Shown in pieces: positions 7,236 to 15,052 of a stretch of DNA of 19,808 nucleotides. The stretch is taken from the NCBI GenBank assembly GCA_023441625.1, contig JAEZOA010000154.1, positions 1 to 19,808 of the forward strand, written 5' to 3'. The DNA is from Bacillota bacterium. Lineage in GTDB: Bacteria; Bacillota; Clostridia; Acetivibrionales; DSM-1351. Both the position numbers and the translations under genes were made by a program. The notes under the pieces were generated by a model. That model searched no databases, was not told where the DNA came from, and was given only the letters and a program-made list of their open reading frames with translations. Position 1 is the first letter of the stretch. Each line of letters begins with the position of its first letter.

Positions 7236-7790
7236 ATGAATAGTATTGAGTTAATGATTGAAGAACATAAAAATATTATTAGAATGTTAAAAGTCGTTAG
7301 AAAAGCTTGCTTTAAAATACTACAGGGTGATGATATTTGCTTCGAAGATTTTGAGAAGATGATAGCTTTTATCAGGAACTATGCAGATGCGCACCATCAT
7401 GGAAAGGAAGAGAAATTTCTTTTTAACAAAATGGTTGAAAACCTAGGTAATGTAGGTAATACTTTAATCAACCATGGTATGCTTGTTGAACACAATCTGG
7501 GCAGACTCTATATTAGTCAGTTGAGTGAGGCCTTAGAACGCGTAAAGGCTGGCAATGATGAGAGCAAATTAGATGTGATTGCTAATGGGGTAGGCTATGC
7601 AGATCTTCTAGCTAGACATATTGCAAAGGAAGATGCAGTTGTTTTTACATTTGCGACTAGAGAGCTTTCCTCTGAGGTATTAGACAACGTAAACAAACAA
7701 GCAGAGGAGTTTGAACAAATTGCAGCAAAAGAGGGTACACAAGCTTTTTATATAAAGCTCCTTGAAGAATTGGAAACGAAATATATCTAG
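7236..7790 (+). CDS. Hemerythrin-like (HHE cation-binding) domain protein
   Basis: A 184-aa single-domain protein with the di-iron hemerythrin ligand pattern: H11 (EEHKNI), H53-H55 with E58/E59 (DAHHHGKEE), H80 with E85/H86 (NHGMLVEHN) and H128 with E132/D133 (RHIAKED). Such proteins bind oxygen or nitric oxide at a non-haem di-iron centre or protect and repair iron-sulfur proteins in anaerobes. The frame is open from an ATG at 7224, but that codon is embedded in the ribosome binding site TGGAGG (7225-7230). ATG at 7236, five bases later, is the likely start. It lies downstream of the 203-aa gene with no promoter visible between them. Together with hcp this makes a coherent stress block. Confidence 0.88.
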   Translation: MNSIELMIEEHKNIIRMLKVVRKACFKILQGDDICFEDFEKMIAFIRNYADAHHHGKEEKFLFNKMVENLGNVGNTLINHGMLVEHNLGRLYISQLSEALERVKAGNDESKLDVIANGVGYADLLARHIAKEDAVVFTFATRELSSEVLDNVNKQAEEFEQIAAKEGTQAFYIKLLEELETKYI

Positions 7791-7822
7791 CCCTAAAGTT
7801 CATTCTCTGTCTTTTATATAGG
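7791..7822 (+). terminator. Weak hairpin after the hemerythrin gene
   Basis: CCCTA with AAAG directly after the stop codon can pair with CTTT and TAGGG near 7810-7823 (with a TATA bulge). The stem is short and imperfect, and there is no T-run, so termination here is uncertain. Confidence 0.25.
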
Positions 7823-7862
7823 GCAGTTCACATTTCAGAATCTTGAATTGTAATGCTATTAT

Positions 7863-7891
7863 TTGAGAAAACACTAAATATATAGTATAAT
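7863..7891 (+). promoter_or_regulatory. Sigma-A-type promoter of the serine hydrolase gene
   Basis: TTGAGA (7863-7868), 17-bp spacer, TATAAT (7886-7891). The predicted transcript starts near 7898, about 80 bases before the TTG start codon. Confidence 0.7.
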
Positions 7892-7979
7892 TATACAATA
7901 TATTCCAAGGAACATGTTTTAAATGTACAATATAATATGTTTTTTGAGATATATAGCATACAAAACAAGGAGAACTATA

Positions 7980-9488
7980 TTGAAACAGGTTAGATGGGTT
8001 ACGACAATAACTATAGTTTTATTAATAATATCATTTACTTATTTCCCTAAAGTAATGGCGGAAACCATAACAAGTGACCCGGACTTTATTAAGATTGATA
8101 GATTTATTGATTCCTATGTGGACGCATCTGGTATACCAGGACTTTCTGTTGGAATTGTAAAGGATAACGAGATTGTGTATCTTAGAAGTTTTGGAAGTGC
8201 AGACAGTAAAGGTAGGAGTGTTACACCACAAACACCATTTATTCTTGGATCAACGAGTAAATCCTTCACTGCACTGGCTATTATGCAATTGGTAGAAGAG
8301 GGCAAGCTAGGCCTTGATGACCCTGTTCAAAAGTATTTGCCTTGGTTTAGAGTTAAAGACTCTGAAGCATCTTCAAAGATTACTATTAGACATTTACTCA
8401 ATCATACCAGTGGTATGTCAAGAAACGGAGCTTATTCATTAATATCTAAGTATGAACTAAATGATTTGGAAAAATATATACGCAAATTAAGAAGTGTTAA
8501 GTTGACACAACCTGTCGGAACCTCATATCAGTACTCAAATGAAGGCTACCAAATACTTGGCTTGATAGTAGAGTCTATCTCAGGGCTAACTTTCGGCGAC
8601 TATGTCAGTAGAAATATTTTTGAACCTCTTCGAATGGAGCATAGCTATTCTTCCAAAAATGATGCTAAAGCAAATGGCTTGGCAGAGGGCAATAGGGTTA
8701 TATTTGGTTTGCCAGTTACCTCGGACTTAATGTATCCAAAAGCATACATTCCAATTGGCTATTTGATTTCAAGTTCAGAGGATATGTGTAATTATCTAAT
8801 ATGCCAGATGAATGAGGGTGCTTTTGAAGACAAAGGAATTGCTTCGGCAGCAACAATTAATGAAATGCACCAACCTGCTGTAAAAATAGATAGTAAATCA
8901 TACTATGGAATGGGATGGGTTTCAGGGGTAACAAATGGAGTATATACGATTAAACATACTGGTTCTGTGGAGGACTATAGTAGTTACATGGCTATAATTC
9001 CAAAAGGTAACTGGGGTGTAATTGTTTTGTCTAATGTCAATAACGTCATAACAGACTATAAGCCTGTGAGATCTATTGCAGAAGGAATAATCAGTTACTT
9101 AGGCGGGGAACAGTTACCAGCTATTAATGGTAGTTATATCAAATCATACATTTTGATTGATATTATTGTACTATTAGTTATTATTGCCATACTATCAAGA
9201 GTTGTGACAATAAGACAATATACGAGTAACATCAAAAAGAAAAAGCTATATAGAACTACTTTGTATATTATTATGGTATACTTCCTTCTTCCCACAATTA
9301 TCTTACTTGGGTTTCCGATACTCTCAGAATTTCCTTGGCACTTCGCTGTAAACTATAGTCCAGACATTGCTTGGTTTTTGTTATTAGGTTCTTTTTTGTT
9401 AATATTATTAGGTTTTTTAAAATTAGCTATATGCGTATTTTCGATAAAGAAGAGGTATGTTAAGTTTAATAAAAAAGATTCAATATAA
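7980..9488 (+). CDS. Exported serine hydrolase (beta-lactamase class C / PBP4* family) with C-terminal membrane domain
   Basis: A 502-aa penicillin-binding-protein-like hydrolase. A signal peptide is visible (KQVR, hydrophobic core, VMA-ET near 27). The active-site motifs are in order: S91-T-S-K94 (SxxK), Y185-S-N187 (YxN) and H326-T-G328 (the HTG variant of KTG). After the catalytic domain come three hydrophobic segments at about 389-408, 425-446 and 463-486, so the catalytic part should sit outside the cell, held by the membrane. Substrates of this group vary (D-amino-acid peptides, esters); a true beta-lactamase role is not implied. The frame is open from ATG 7923, but TTG at 7980 has AAGGAGA (7967-7973) six bases upstream and gives a proper signal peptide, so I chose it. 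It has its own promoter. Confidence 0.88.
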   Translation: MKQVRWVTTITIVLLIISFTYFPKVMAETITSDPDFIKIDRFIDSYVDASGIPGLSVGIVKDNEIVYLRSFGSADSKGRSVTPQTPFILGSTSKSFTALAIMQLVEEGKLGLDDPVQKYLPWFRVKDSEASSKITIRHLLNHTSGMSRNGAYSLISKYELNDLEKYIRKLRSVKLTQPVGTSYQYSNEGYQILGLIVESISGLTFGDYVSRNIFEPLRMEHSYSSKNDAKANGLAEGNRVIFGLPVTSDLMYPKAYIPIGYLISSSEDMCNYLICQMNEGAFEDKGIASAATINEMHQPAVKIDSKSYYGMGWVSGVTNGVYTIKHTGSVEDYSSYMAIIPKGNWGVIVLSNVNNVITDYKPVRSIAEGIISYLGGEQLPAINGSYIKSYILIDIIVLLVIIAILSRVVTIRQYTSNIKKKKLYRTTLYIIMVYFLLPTIILLGFPILSEFPWHFAVNYSPDIAWFLLLGSFLLILLGFLKLAICVFSIKKRYVKFNKKDSI

Positions 9489-9526
9489 GATTTTGATAAA
9501 TTTCGACACTCATTAGGAGAAATACA

Positions 9527-9546
9527 AGAACCGTCCCTTCGTTTCC
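9527..9546. repeat. REP-like short repeat, copy B
   Basis: GAACCGTCCCTTCGTTTC (9528-9545) is an inverted copy of 3959-3976 (16 of 18 bases). It is in the gap between the serine hydrolase and psd and has no hairpin arms as clear as copy A. Confidence 0.5.
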
Positions 9547-9666
9547 AAAAACCAAAATGCTATTGCTTCCTGTGAATATTATTTTTATAATAGAGATACT
9601 GGTGCTTTAAGCACAGAGTTTCGAGAAGCTCAAATAATGCTAGCATTTCAAATCCAGGAGATTAAT

Positions 9667-10566
9667 ATGATTAAAATATATAATAGAAATACAAAGCAAT
9701 ATGATATTGAGAGAGTGGCTGGAGGTAAATTACTAGATGCTTTGTATACAACAAAAGCAGGCAATTTGGGGCTTGAGTTGCTAGTTAAGAGAAAAGTATA
9801 TTCAGCAATAACAGGTCTGTTTTGCGATTCAAGGCTTAGCAAAAGGAATATTTCAAGCTTTGCCAGGAATTTTTCCATAGATATGAACGAGTGTGCAAAT
9901 AAATTAGAGGATTTTTGCAGCTTTAATGACTTTTTCGCCAGAAAGCTAAAGGATACTGCAAGAAGCTTTGATAAGCCGAAGGATAGGCTGTTGTCTCCTG
10001 GTGATGGCAGATTGCAGGCGTGGGAAGATATAGATTACAAGAGCATAATTCAAATTAAAGGTATGAGCTACAGTATTTCTGAATTATTACAGAATGACCA
10101 GCTTGCCAGAGAGTATGATGGCGGAACATATCTAATTTTGAGGTTATGTCCAGTAGATTATCATAGATTTCACTTTTTTGACAGTGGTATTTGTGGAGCA
10201 CCTACAAGGGTTAAAGGAGAATACTATTCAGTAAATCCTGTAGCCCTAAAAAGAATTCCAGAGGTTTTCTGTAGAAATAAGAGAGAATATAGCATTTTCA
10301 AAACGGATAATTTTGGGGATGTTTTATACGTTGAGGTGGGAGCGACCTCTGTTGGCTCAATTATCCAGACCTTTGTCCCCGATAGCGGAATTAAAAGGGG
10401 AGAGGAAAAAGGATATTTTAAATTTGGGGGTTCAACTGTTTTACTGTTTTTTAAGAAGAATAGTGTAATAATTGATAATGATATAATTAAGCAGACAAAT
10501 GCTGGCTTTGAAACAAAGATTTTTGCGGGAGATATTATAGGAAGTACTGCTATAGTCAGTAATTGA
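9667..10566 (+). CDS. psd: Phosphatidylserine decarboxylase (pyruvoyl enzyme)
   Basis: Converts phosphatidylserine to phosphatidylethanolamine at the membrane. The protein is 299 aa from ATG 9667 (CAGGAG at 9655-9660, six bases upstream); an in-frame ATG at 9637 lacks a ribosome binding site. Family landmarks are SFNDFFARKL (85-94), SPGDGR with catalytic D113, DYHRFHFF with H166 and H169, and the self-cleavage site GGST (254-257). There S256 would become the pyruvoyl group and split the proenzyme into a large beta chain and a short alpha chain. The site is GGST rather than the LGST of Escherichia coli. No pssA (phosphatidylserine synthase) gene is adjacent in this window, although the two are often neighbours. 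Confidence 0.93.
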   Translation: MIKIYNRNTKQYDIERVAGGKLLDALYTTKAGNLGLELLVKRKVYSAITGLFCDSRLSKRNISSFARNFSIDMNECANKLEDFCSFNDFFARKLKDTARSFDKPKDRLLSPGDGRLQAWEDIDYKSIIQIKGMSYSISELLQNDQLAREYDGGTYLILRLCPVDYHRFHFFDSGICGAPTRVKGEYYSVNPVALKRIPEVFCRNKREYSIFKTDNFGDVLYVEVGATSVGSIIQTFVPDSGIKRGEEKGYFKFGGSTVLLFFKKNSVIIDNDIIKQTNAGFETKIFAGDIIGSTAIVSN

Positions 10567-10586
10567 CAAGGCTTGCAGGTAATAAA

Positions 10587-10629
10587 AACAATTATTTTTA
10601 TTGTTAATAATTTTATATTGGTTTATAAT
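10587..10629 (+). promoter_or_regulatory. pfkA promoter with overlapping inverted repeat
   Basis: TTGTTA (10601-10606), 17-bp spacer, TATAAT (10624-10629), with a predicted start near 10636. The inverted repeat AACAAT-TATTTTT-ATTGTT (10587-10605) covers the -35 box. It may be an operator or the weak terminator of psd. A further pair, AAGACC (10691-10696) and GGTCTT (10749-10754), could fold next to the pfkA ribosome binding site in the roughly 130-nt leader. Confidence 0.5.
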
Positions 10630-10768
10630 AAATTCAATTGGATTTTTTTTCGTAGCAAACTATATATGATTTAATGTTGCTTCAAAGGCGAAGACCAACA
10701 ATATAGCAATTATTCGTAGATTATTTTCAGTCAAAAAATTACAATAGGGGTCTTAAGGAGGAATTGTA

Positions 10769-11752
10769 ATGAGCGAAATAAAAACAATTGGCGTTCTGAC
10801 AAGTGGTGGTGATGCACCAGGTATGAATGCTGCAATTCGTTCAGTTGTCAGATCTGGTATATATTATGGAATTAAGATGTTGGGGATAAGAAAGGGCTAT
10901 AACGGATTAATCAATGGAGATATATCTGAGCTGAGTGCTAGAAGTGTGTCTGATATAATTCACCGTGGAGGGACAATACTTCAAACTGCAAGATGTAAGG
11001 AGTTTACAACAGATGAAGGTATGCAGAAGGCAATGTCTCTATCTAGGGCATTTGGAATTGATGCACTTGTTGTAATTGGCGGAGATGGTTCTTATAGAGG
11101 GGCTAGAGATTTTAGTAAAATTGGAATGAAGGTTATGGGTCTCCCTGGTACTATTGATAATGATATTGCTAGTTCTGAATACACAATCGGTTATGATACT
11201 GCAATGAATACTGTTCAGGATGCATTGGATAAAATAAGAGATACTGCATATTCACATGAAAGATGTAGCGTGCTGGAGGTTATGGGACGTCGTGCCGGAC
11301 ATATAGCTTTGAATGTTGGTATTGCAGGTGGAGCAGAGGTTGTTCTGCTGCCTGAGAAATCTTTTGATTTTGATAAGGATATTATAAGAAAGATAGTTGA
11401 GGGTCGTAATAAGGGTAAGAAAAACTATATCATTATTCTTGCAGAGGGTGTTGCCGAGAAAATAGGCGGTGCTCTTGAACTTGCAAAGAAGGTAGAAGAT
11501 CTTACAGGAATTGAAACAAGAGGAACAGTGCTTGGATATATCCAAAGAGGCGGAAGCCCTTCTGTAAGAGATAGAGTAATGGCAAGTGCAATGGGTGCAA
11601 AGGCAGTTGAGCTACTTAAGGAGGGTGTTTCTAATAGAGTAATATCTGTAAATAATTCAAAAATTGTTGATATTGATATTGATGAGGCACTTTCAATGAC
11701 AAAGGATATTGACCATGAGCTGCTCAGATTAAGCCAGATTTTGTCTATATAA
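10769..11752 (+). CDS. pfkA: ATP-dependent 6-phosphofructokinase
   Basis: Phosphorylates fructose 6-phosphate to the 1,6-bisphosphate, the committed step of glycolysis. It is 327 aa, close to the usual 320. Motifs in order: ATP-binding TSGGDAPGMN (11-20), GGDGS (104-108), catalytic TIDND with D130 (128-132), MGRRAGH (172-178), and ETRGTVLGYIQRGGSPS with its substrate-binding arginines near 250-265. GGDGS with glycine after D is the signature of ATP rather than pyrophosphate use. Start ATG at 10769, AAGGAGG at 10755-10761. It stands alone, with its own promoter and a terminator; in many Firmicutes the neighbour is pyruvate kinase, which is not here. The genome may hold another copy. Confidence 0.95.
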   Translation: MSEIKTIGVLTSGGDAPGMNAAIRSVVRSGIYYGIKMLGIRKGYNGLINGDISELSARSVSDIIHRGGTILQTARCKEFTTDEGMQKAMSLSRAFGIDALVVIGGDGSYRGARDFSKIGMKVMGLPGTIDNDIASSEYTIGYDTAMNTVQDALDKIRDTAYSHERCSVLEVMGRRAGHIALNVGIAGGAEVVLLPEKSFDFDKDIIRKIVEGRNKGKKNYIIILAEGVAEKIGGALELAKKVEDLTGIETRGTVLGYIQRGGSPSVRDRVMASAMGAKAVELLKEGVSNRVISVNNSKIVDIDIDEALSMTKDIDHELLRLSQILSI

Positions 11753-11772
11753 TAATTCTTGATTAATTAAGT

Positions 11773-11803
11773 GAGCTGACGTACATAATACGTCAGCTCT
11801 TTT
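11773..11803. terminator. Terminator of pfkA, overlapping the end of the convergent phospholipase gene
   Basis: Perfect 11-bp stem GAGCTGACGTA / TACGTCAGCTC, loop CATAA, then TTTT on the + strand. The right arm contains the stop codon of the - strand gene (TGA, 11795-11793), so two converging genes share this structure. Confidence 0.85.
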
Positions 11804-12791
11804 CAAATATAATATCACGATATTTAAATTTTACCGGTATATCACAATCTATTCCTGACGTATATGAATTGTTTCCAAACAGCTTAAGTGCACACGAAAC
11901 ACTTGGATTATCAGAGAAGATGGTTGAAAAAGCAATATCACAAAATTTTTGGCTACGTTCATGGGCTTTTTTAAAAAGATCCAAAAAGGAACGAGTGCTT
12001 TTGCGATCTTTGTCAAAGGGCATACACCACTCACTGTTTTTAAGATTTAAGTAATCAAGTCCGTCTTTAATTTCATGGGGGAAGACAAGACTAGAGAAAA
12101 GAGGGTATCCATAAATTACATAATCAACCCCAGCTATTGCCTTTTTCTTTATTCCATAAGGATCCTTGAGCAGCTTCTCAACTGAGAGCATATCTTTAAT
12201 AGCTTGAACAATCTTATTTTTTGGAGCAATATAATTAAATACAGACTTTATCACACTCTCATACATTTCACTTATTATATTTTCCTCTGATGCAGATATC
12301 TCTAAGAGTCTGTCATGATTAATTTCATGTACTTTTTTATTTAGTAGCAGCTTACATAACAGAACATCTATATTAGTCTCAAATTTTCTGTGGTAGTATA
12401 TATACAGGTTTTCATCCTTATCAGAAGTCATTTTAAAACCAGATCTATAAAAAATATATGGGTGACCTATACTATCCATACAGTTATGACTTAAAAAGCC
12501 CATAAAATATACAGCTAGTATTTCTTTCACATAATTGTTCTGTTTTTTAATATAATCAAGAAAACCCTTGAAGGCCAGATTTACCTTAGACTTATGCATT
12601 TCTTGACCAATACTTTTTGCCTGAGTTTTAGCTGACCAGGGCCATAGCTCATAATAAAAAAGAATATCAGGACCCTGAACACCCAGGTTAAATACATTTT
12701 GATGCTTTCTTATGAGTTTTCTACATTTATCATTCTCTATATTCTTTATAGCCTCTATCCCACAAAGGTAGTGAGTAATAAGGTTTGGCAT
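11793..12791 (-). CDS. Zinc-dependent phospholipase C family protein
   Basis: A 332-aa protein matching the Zn_dep_PLPC fold: N-terminal MPNLITHYLCG with H7, NLGVQGPDILFYY with D42, H66, the metal-site block GFLSHNCMDSIGHPYI with H102, D106 and H110, and HRKFE with H134 and E138. The family includes the clostridial alpha-toxin domain, but this shorter cytoplasmic-looking form has no evident signal peptide and no C-terminal PLAT domain. It is widespread as an uncharacterised protein in clostridia, so its substrate is unknown. An in-frame GTG at 12803 overlaps the GGAGG; ATG at 12791, five bases after it, is the start. Convergent with pfkA. Upstream it is divergent from the GntR gene across about 210 bases. 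Confidence 0.85.
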   Translation of the reverse strand: MPNLITHYLCGIEAIKNIENDKCRKLIRKHQNVFNLGVQGPDILFYYELWPWSAKTQAKSIGQEMHKSKVNLAFKGFLDYIKKQNNYVKEILAVYFMGFLSHNCMDSIGHPYIFYRSGFKMTSDKDENLYIYYHRKFETNIDVLLCKLLLNKKVHEINHDRLLEISASEENIISEMYESVIKSVFNYIAPKNKIVQAIKDMLSVEKLLKDPYGIKKKAIAGVDYVIYGYPLFSSLVFPHEIKDGLDYLNLKNSEWCMPFDKDRKSTRSFLDLFKKAHERSQKFCDIAFSTIFSDNPSVSCALKLFGNNSYTSGIDCDIPVKFKYRDIIFEKS

Positions 12792-12924
12792 ATTAACCTC
12801 CACGCCAGCTTTTGGCGAAATTGTAATGAAGTTATAATAGCATATTATTTATTATTTTACAGTATATTATCAATTTATCAAAAATGCATCTATCCTATTA
12901 TATAATTAAATTTTAAGAAATTAC

Positions 12925-12987
12925 TTGACAAGGTATTTAATTAGTTGTATAGTTAGTTACATAAGTAATTAACCATTACACTAACTA
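12925..12987 (+). promoter_or_regulatory. Promoter and operator of the first GntR/ABC operon
   Basis: Near-ideal promoter TTGACA (12925-12930), 17-bp spacer, TATAGT (12948-12953), start near 12960. The -10 box overlaps the left half of an inverted repeat TAGTTAGT (12950-12957) ... ACTAACTA (12980-12987), 22-bp spacer. Nested inside is GTAAT-TAACC-ATTAC (12965-12979). This layout is typical of autorepression by the YtrA-type GntR protein encoded next. Confidence 0.7.
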
Positions 12988-13003
12988 AGAAGGTGGTGAT
13001 ATT

Positions 13004-13372
13004 TTGAATATAGACTTTAGCAATGACAAACCAATTTTTATGCAGTTAGCAGAAGGGATAGAGGATGTAATTCTTTCAGGTGCATATGAGGAGGAAACGC
13101 AGATACCGTCTACAACAGAGATATCTGTAAACTATAAAATAAATCCGGCAACAGCATTAAAGGGGATTAATATGCTGGTGGATAATGGTATTGTGTATAA
13201 GAAAAGGGGGCTAGGTATGTTTGTTTCAATAGGGGCAAAGGAAAAAATATTGGATAAAAGAAAAGTAAATTTTTTTGAAACGTATATTACAACACTTGTT
13301 TCTGAGGCAAAAAAGCTTTCGATTTCAAAAGATGATATATTAAAAATGTTAGAAAGAGGGTTTGAACAATGA
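13004..13372 (+). CDS. GntR-family regulator, YtrA subfamily
   Basis: A short 122-aa regulator: an N-terminal winged helix-turn-helix (about 10-75, with GAYEEETQIPSTTEISVNYK and PATALKGINMLVDNGIVYKK) and only a small helical tail, as in the YtrA group. No effector-binding domain is present. Such proteins repress their own ABC-transporter operons and are relieved by cell-envelope-active agents in the known cases. Start is TTG at 13004, with AAGGTGGTGAT (12990-13000) pairing well with the 16S rRNA end. Its last four bases overlap the next gene (ATGA), so translation is coupled. The operator at 12950-12987 is its likely target. Confidence 0.88.
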   Translation: MNIDFSNDKPIFMQLAEGIEDVILSGAYEEETQIPSTTEISVNYKINPATALKGINMLVDNGIVYKKRGLGMFVSIGAKEKILDKRKVNFFETYITTLVSEAKKLSISKDDILKMLERGFEQ

Positions 13373-14220
13373 GTTATATAGAGATTAAGAATATTACAAA
13401 GAACTTTGGGAACACAGTTGCTCTTGATAATGTGTCTCTAAACTTGGACAAAAATAAAATATATGGACTATTAGGTAGAAATGGTGCAGGTAAAACAACA
13501 CTGCTAAATCTCATGACAAATAAGCTCTTTCCTACTGAAGGAGAGATAAAAGTAGATGGTGACAATGTTATAGAAAACGATAAACCATTATCTAAAATTT
13601 ACTTTATGACTGAAAAAAACTTATACCCTGAGAACATGACTATCAAGAATGCTTTCAAGTGGAGCAAGGAATTCTACCCTGATTTTGATTTAAACTATGC
13701 AATACGTCTAAGTGAAAAGTTTTCGCTTAATACTAGCAAGAAAACTAAGTCGCTTTCAACAGGCTATAAGTCCATTTTTAAGATAATTATAGCGTTATCC
13801 TGTAATGCGCCTGTTATGCTGCTAGATGAACCAGTACTTGGATTAGATGCAAATCATAGAGATTTGTTTTATAAAGAACTGCTTAAGAATTACAGCGAAA
13901 ACCCAAAAACAATAATTATTTCAACACATTTGATTGAAGAAGCCTCGGATATAGTTGAAGACGTAATTGTTATAAAGAACGGAAAGGTAATTATGAATGA
14001 TTCAGTTGAAAATGTGCTATCACAAGGGTATTCGGTATCTGGTACAGCAGCAGCAATTGATAAATTTATTGTAGGCAAGAAGGTTATGGGAGTTGACACT
14101 TTAGGCGGACTAAAAACTGCATATTTACTTGAAAAAGTAGACAAAAGTACTATTCCTGATGGGCTGGAATTAACAAGACTGGACTTACAAAAATTATTTA
14201 TTCATATGACTAATTCTTGA
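13369..14220 (+). CDS. ABC transporter ATP-binding protein (YtrB-like)
   Basis: A 283-aa ATPase of an ABC-2-type exporter. Walker A is GRNGAGKTT (36-44). The signature is degenerate, LSTGYKS (129-135) instead of LSGGQ, as is common in the YtrB group. Walker B is VMLLDEP with catalytic E154, and the switch histidine is H187. The extra C-terminal 60 residues are typical for this class. It is translationally coupled to the GntR gene before it (ATGA overlap) and followed 16 bases later by its membrane partner. Substrate unknown. Confidence 0.92.
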   Translation: MSYIEIKNITKNFGNTVALDNVSLNLDKNKIYGLLGRNGAGKTTLLNLMTNKLFPTEGEIKVDGDNVIENDKPLSKIYFMTEKNLYPENMTIKNAFKWSKEFYPDFDLNYAIRLSEKFSLNTSKKTKSLSTGYKSIFKIIIALSCNAPVMLLDEPVLGLDANHRDLFYKELLKNYSENPKTIIISTHLIEEASDIVEDVIVIKNGKVIMNDSVENVLSQGYSVSGTAAAIDKFIVGKKVMGVDTLGGLKTAYLLEKVDKSTIPDGLELTRLDLQKLFIHMTNS

Positions 14221-14236
14221 GTTGGAGGGTATAAAA

Positions 14237-14974
14237 ATGAGATTAAAATCTGTTGTTAAGTATAATATTTCTGAAACCAAAAATAGTATATTAATTTTTT
14301 ATGGTATTATGGCAGCTTTATTAATTGTTTTTTCTGTCATAAGTACGACTGTGACAAGTGGTGGTTATAGTAACAATAGTGGCGGCGAAGTGGCTTCTGC
14401 AATTTTCTTATTTGTCGTTGGGCTCAATTCGTTTAAGCAAAACTTTCTGTTTCTATCAACAAATGGAGTGACCAGAAAAACTTGCTTTTATGGTTTTGTA
14501 ATTAGCTCACTCATAATAGCTACCGGAATGGCGGTTATTGATACTACCTATGGAACCATACTCGGTTTATCTCCAAATTATAGTTCTTTGTTTACTCAAT
14601 TATATAATGAATGGGCAGCAGAGGCTTCAAAACCCTTGTCAATTTTAATAAGCTTTGTATGGAACGCAGTGCTATATTTATTTACAATGTGTCTAGGATA
14701 TTTTATAACTACGCTGTATTACAGAATGTCAAAGGGTCTAAAAATAACAGTGTCTGTTGGTATTCCGGTTTTCTTTACAATTGTTTTACCTATAATTGAT
14801 TCAGAAGTTACGAATGGAAGGATTACCAAATGGATTGGAACATTATTTGTATACTTAATGGGGGTAAAAGGTGAGAATTTACCATTGATTGGGGTATTAT
14901 CTTTAATTATTGCAGTAGCATTACTTCTGGCTTGGGCCTTTATGCTTGTGAGAAGAGCGCCGGTGAAGGAGTAA
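14237..14974 (+). CDS. ABC-2-type membrane permease of the first GntR operon
   Basis: A 245-aa membrane protein with about six hydrophobic segments (near 18-40, 57-78, 85-105, 138-165, 172-192 and 215-238), starting with a basic cytoplasmic tail MRLKSVVKYN. It should pair with the ATPase encoded just before it to form an exporter or sensor complex. The frame can be extended to TTG 14222, but that codon overlaps the ribosome binding site GGAGGG (14224-14229); ATG 14237, seven bases after it, is the start. No specific family name is claimed. Confidence 0.85.
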   Translation: MRLKSVVKYNISETKNSILIFYGIMAALLIVFSVISTTVTSGGYSNNSGGEVASAIFLFVVGLNSFKQNFLFLSTNGVTRKTCFYGFVISSLIIATGMAVIDTTYGTILGLSPNYSSLFTQLYNEWAAEASKPLSILISFVWNAVLYLFTMCLGYFITTLYYRMSKGLKITVSVGIPVFFTIVLPIIDSEVTNGRITKWIGTLFVYLMGVKGENLPLIGVLSLIIAVALLLAWAFMLVRRAPVKE

Positions 14975-15052
14975 AGAAGTAGTGATATGCGAAAAGTTAA
15001 AAGTAATAAGCATCACATGGATTATTTATAATAGCTGAAGGGATATATTATT

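Noticed and set aside
11252..11545. 97-aa minus-strand frame inside pfkA
   Set aside because: Antisense to a highly conserved enzyme with all motifs intact; low-complexity Cys/Ser/Asn-rich product typical of a shadow.
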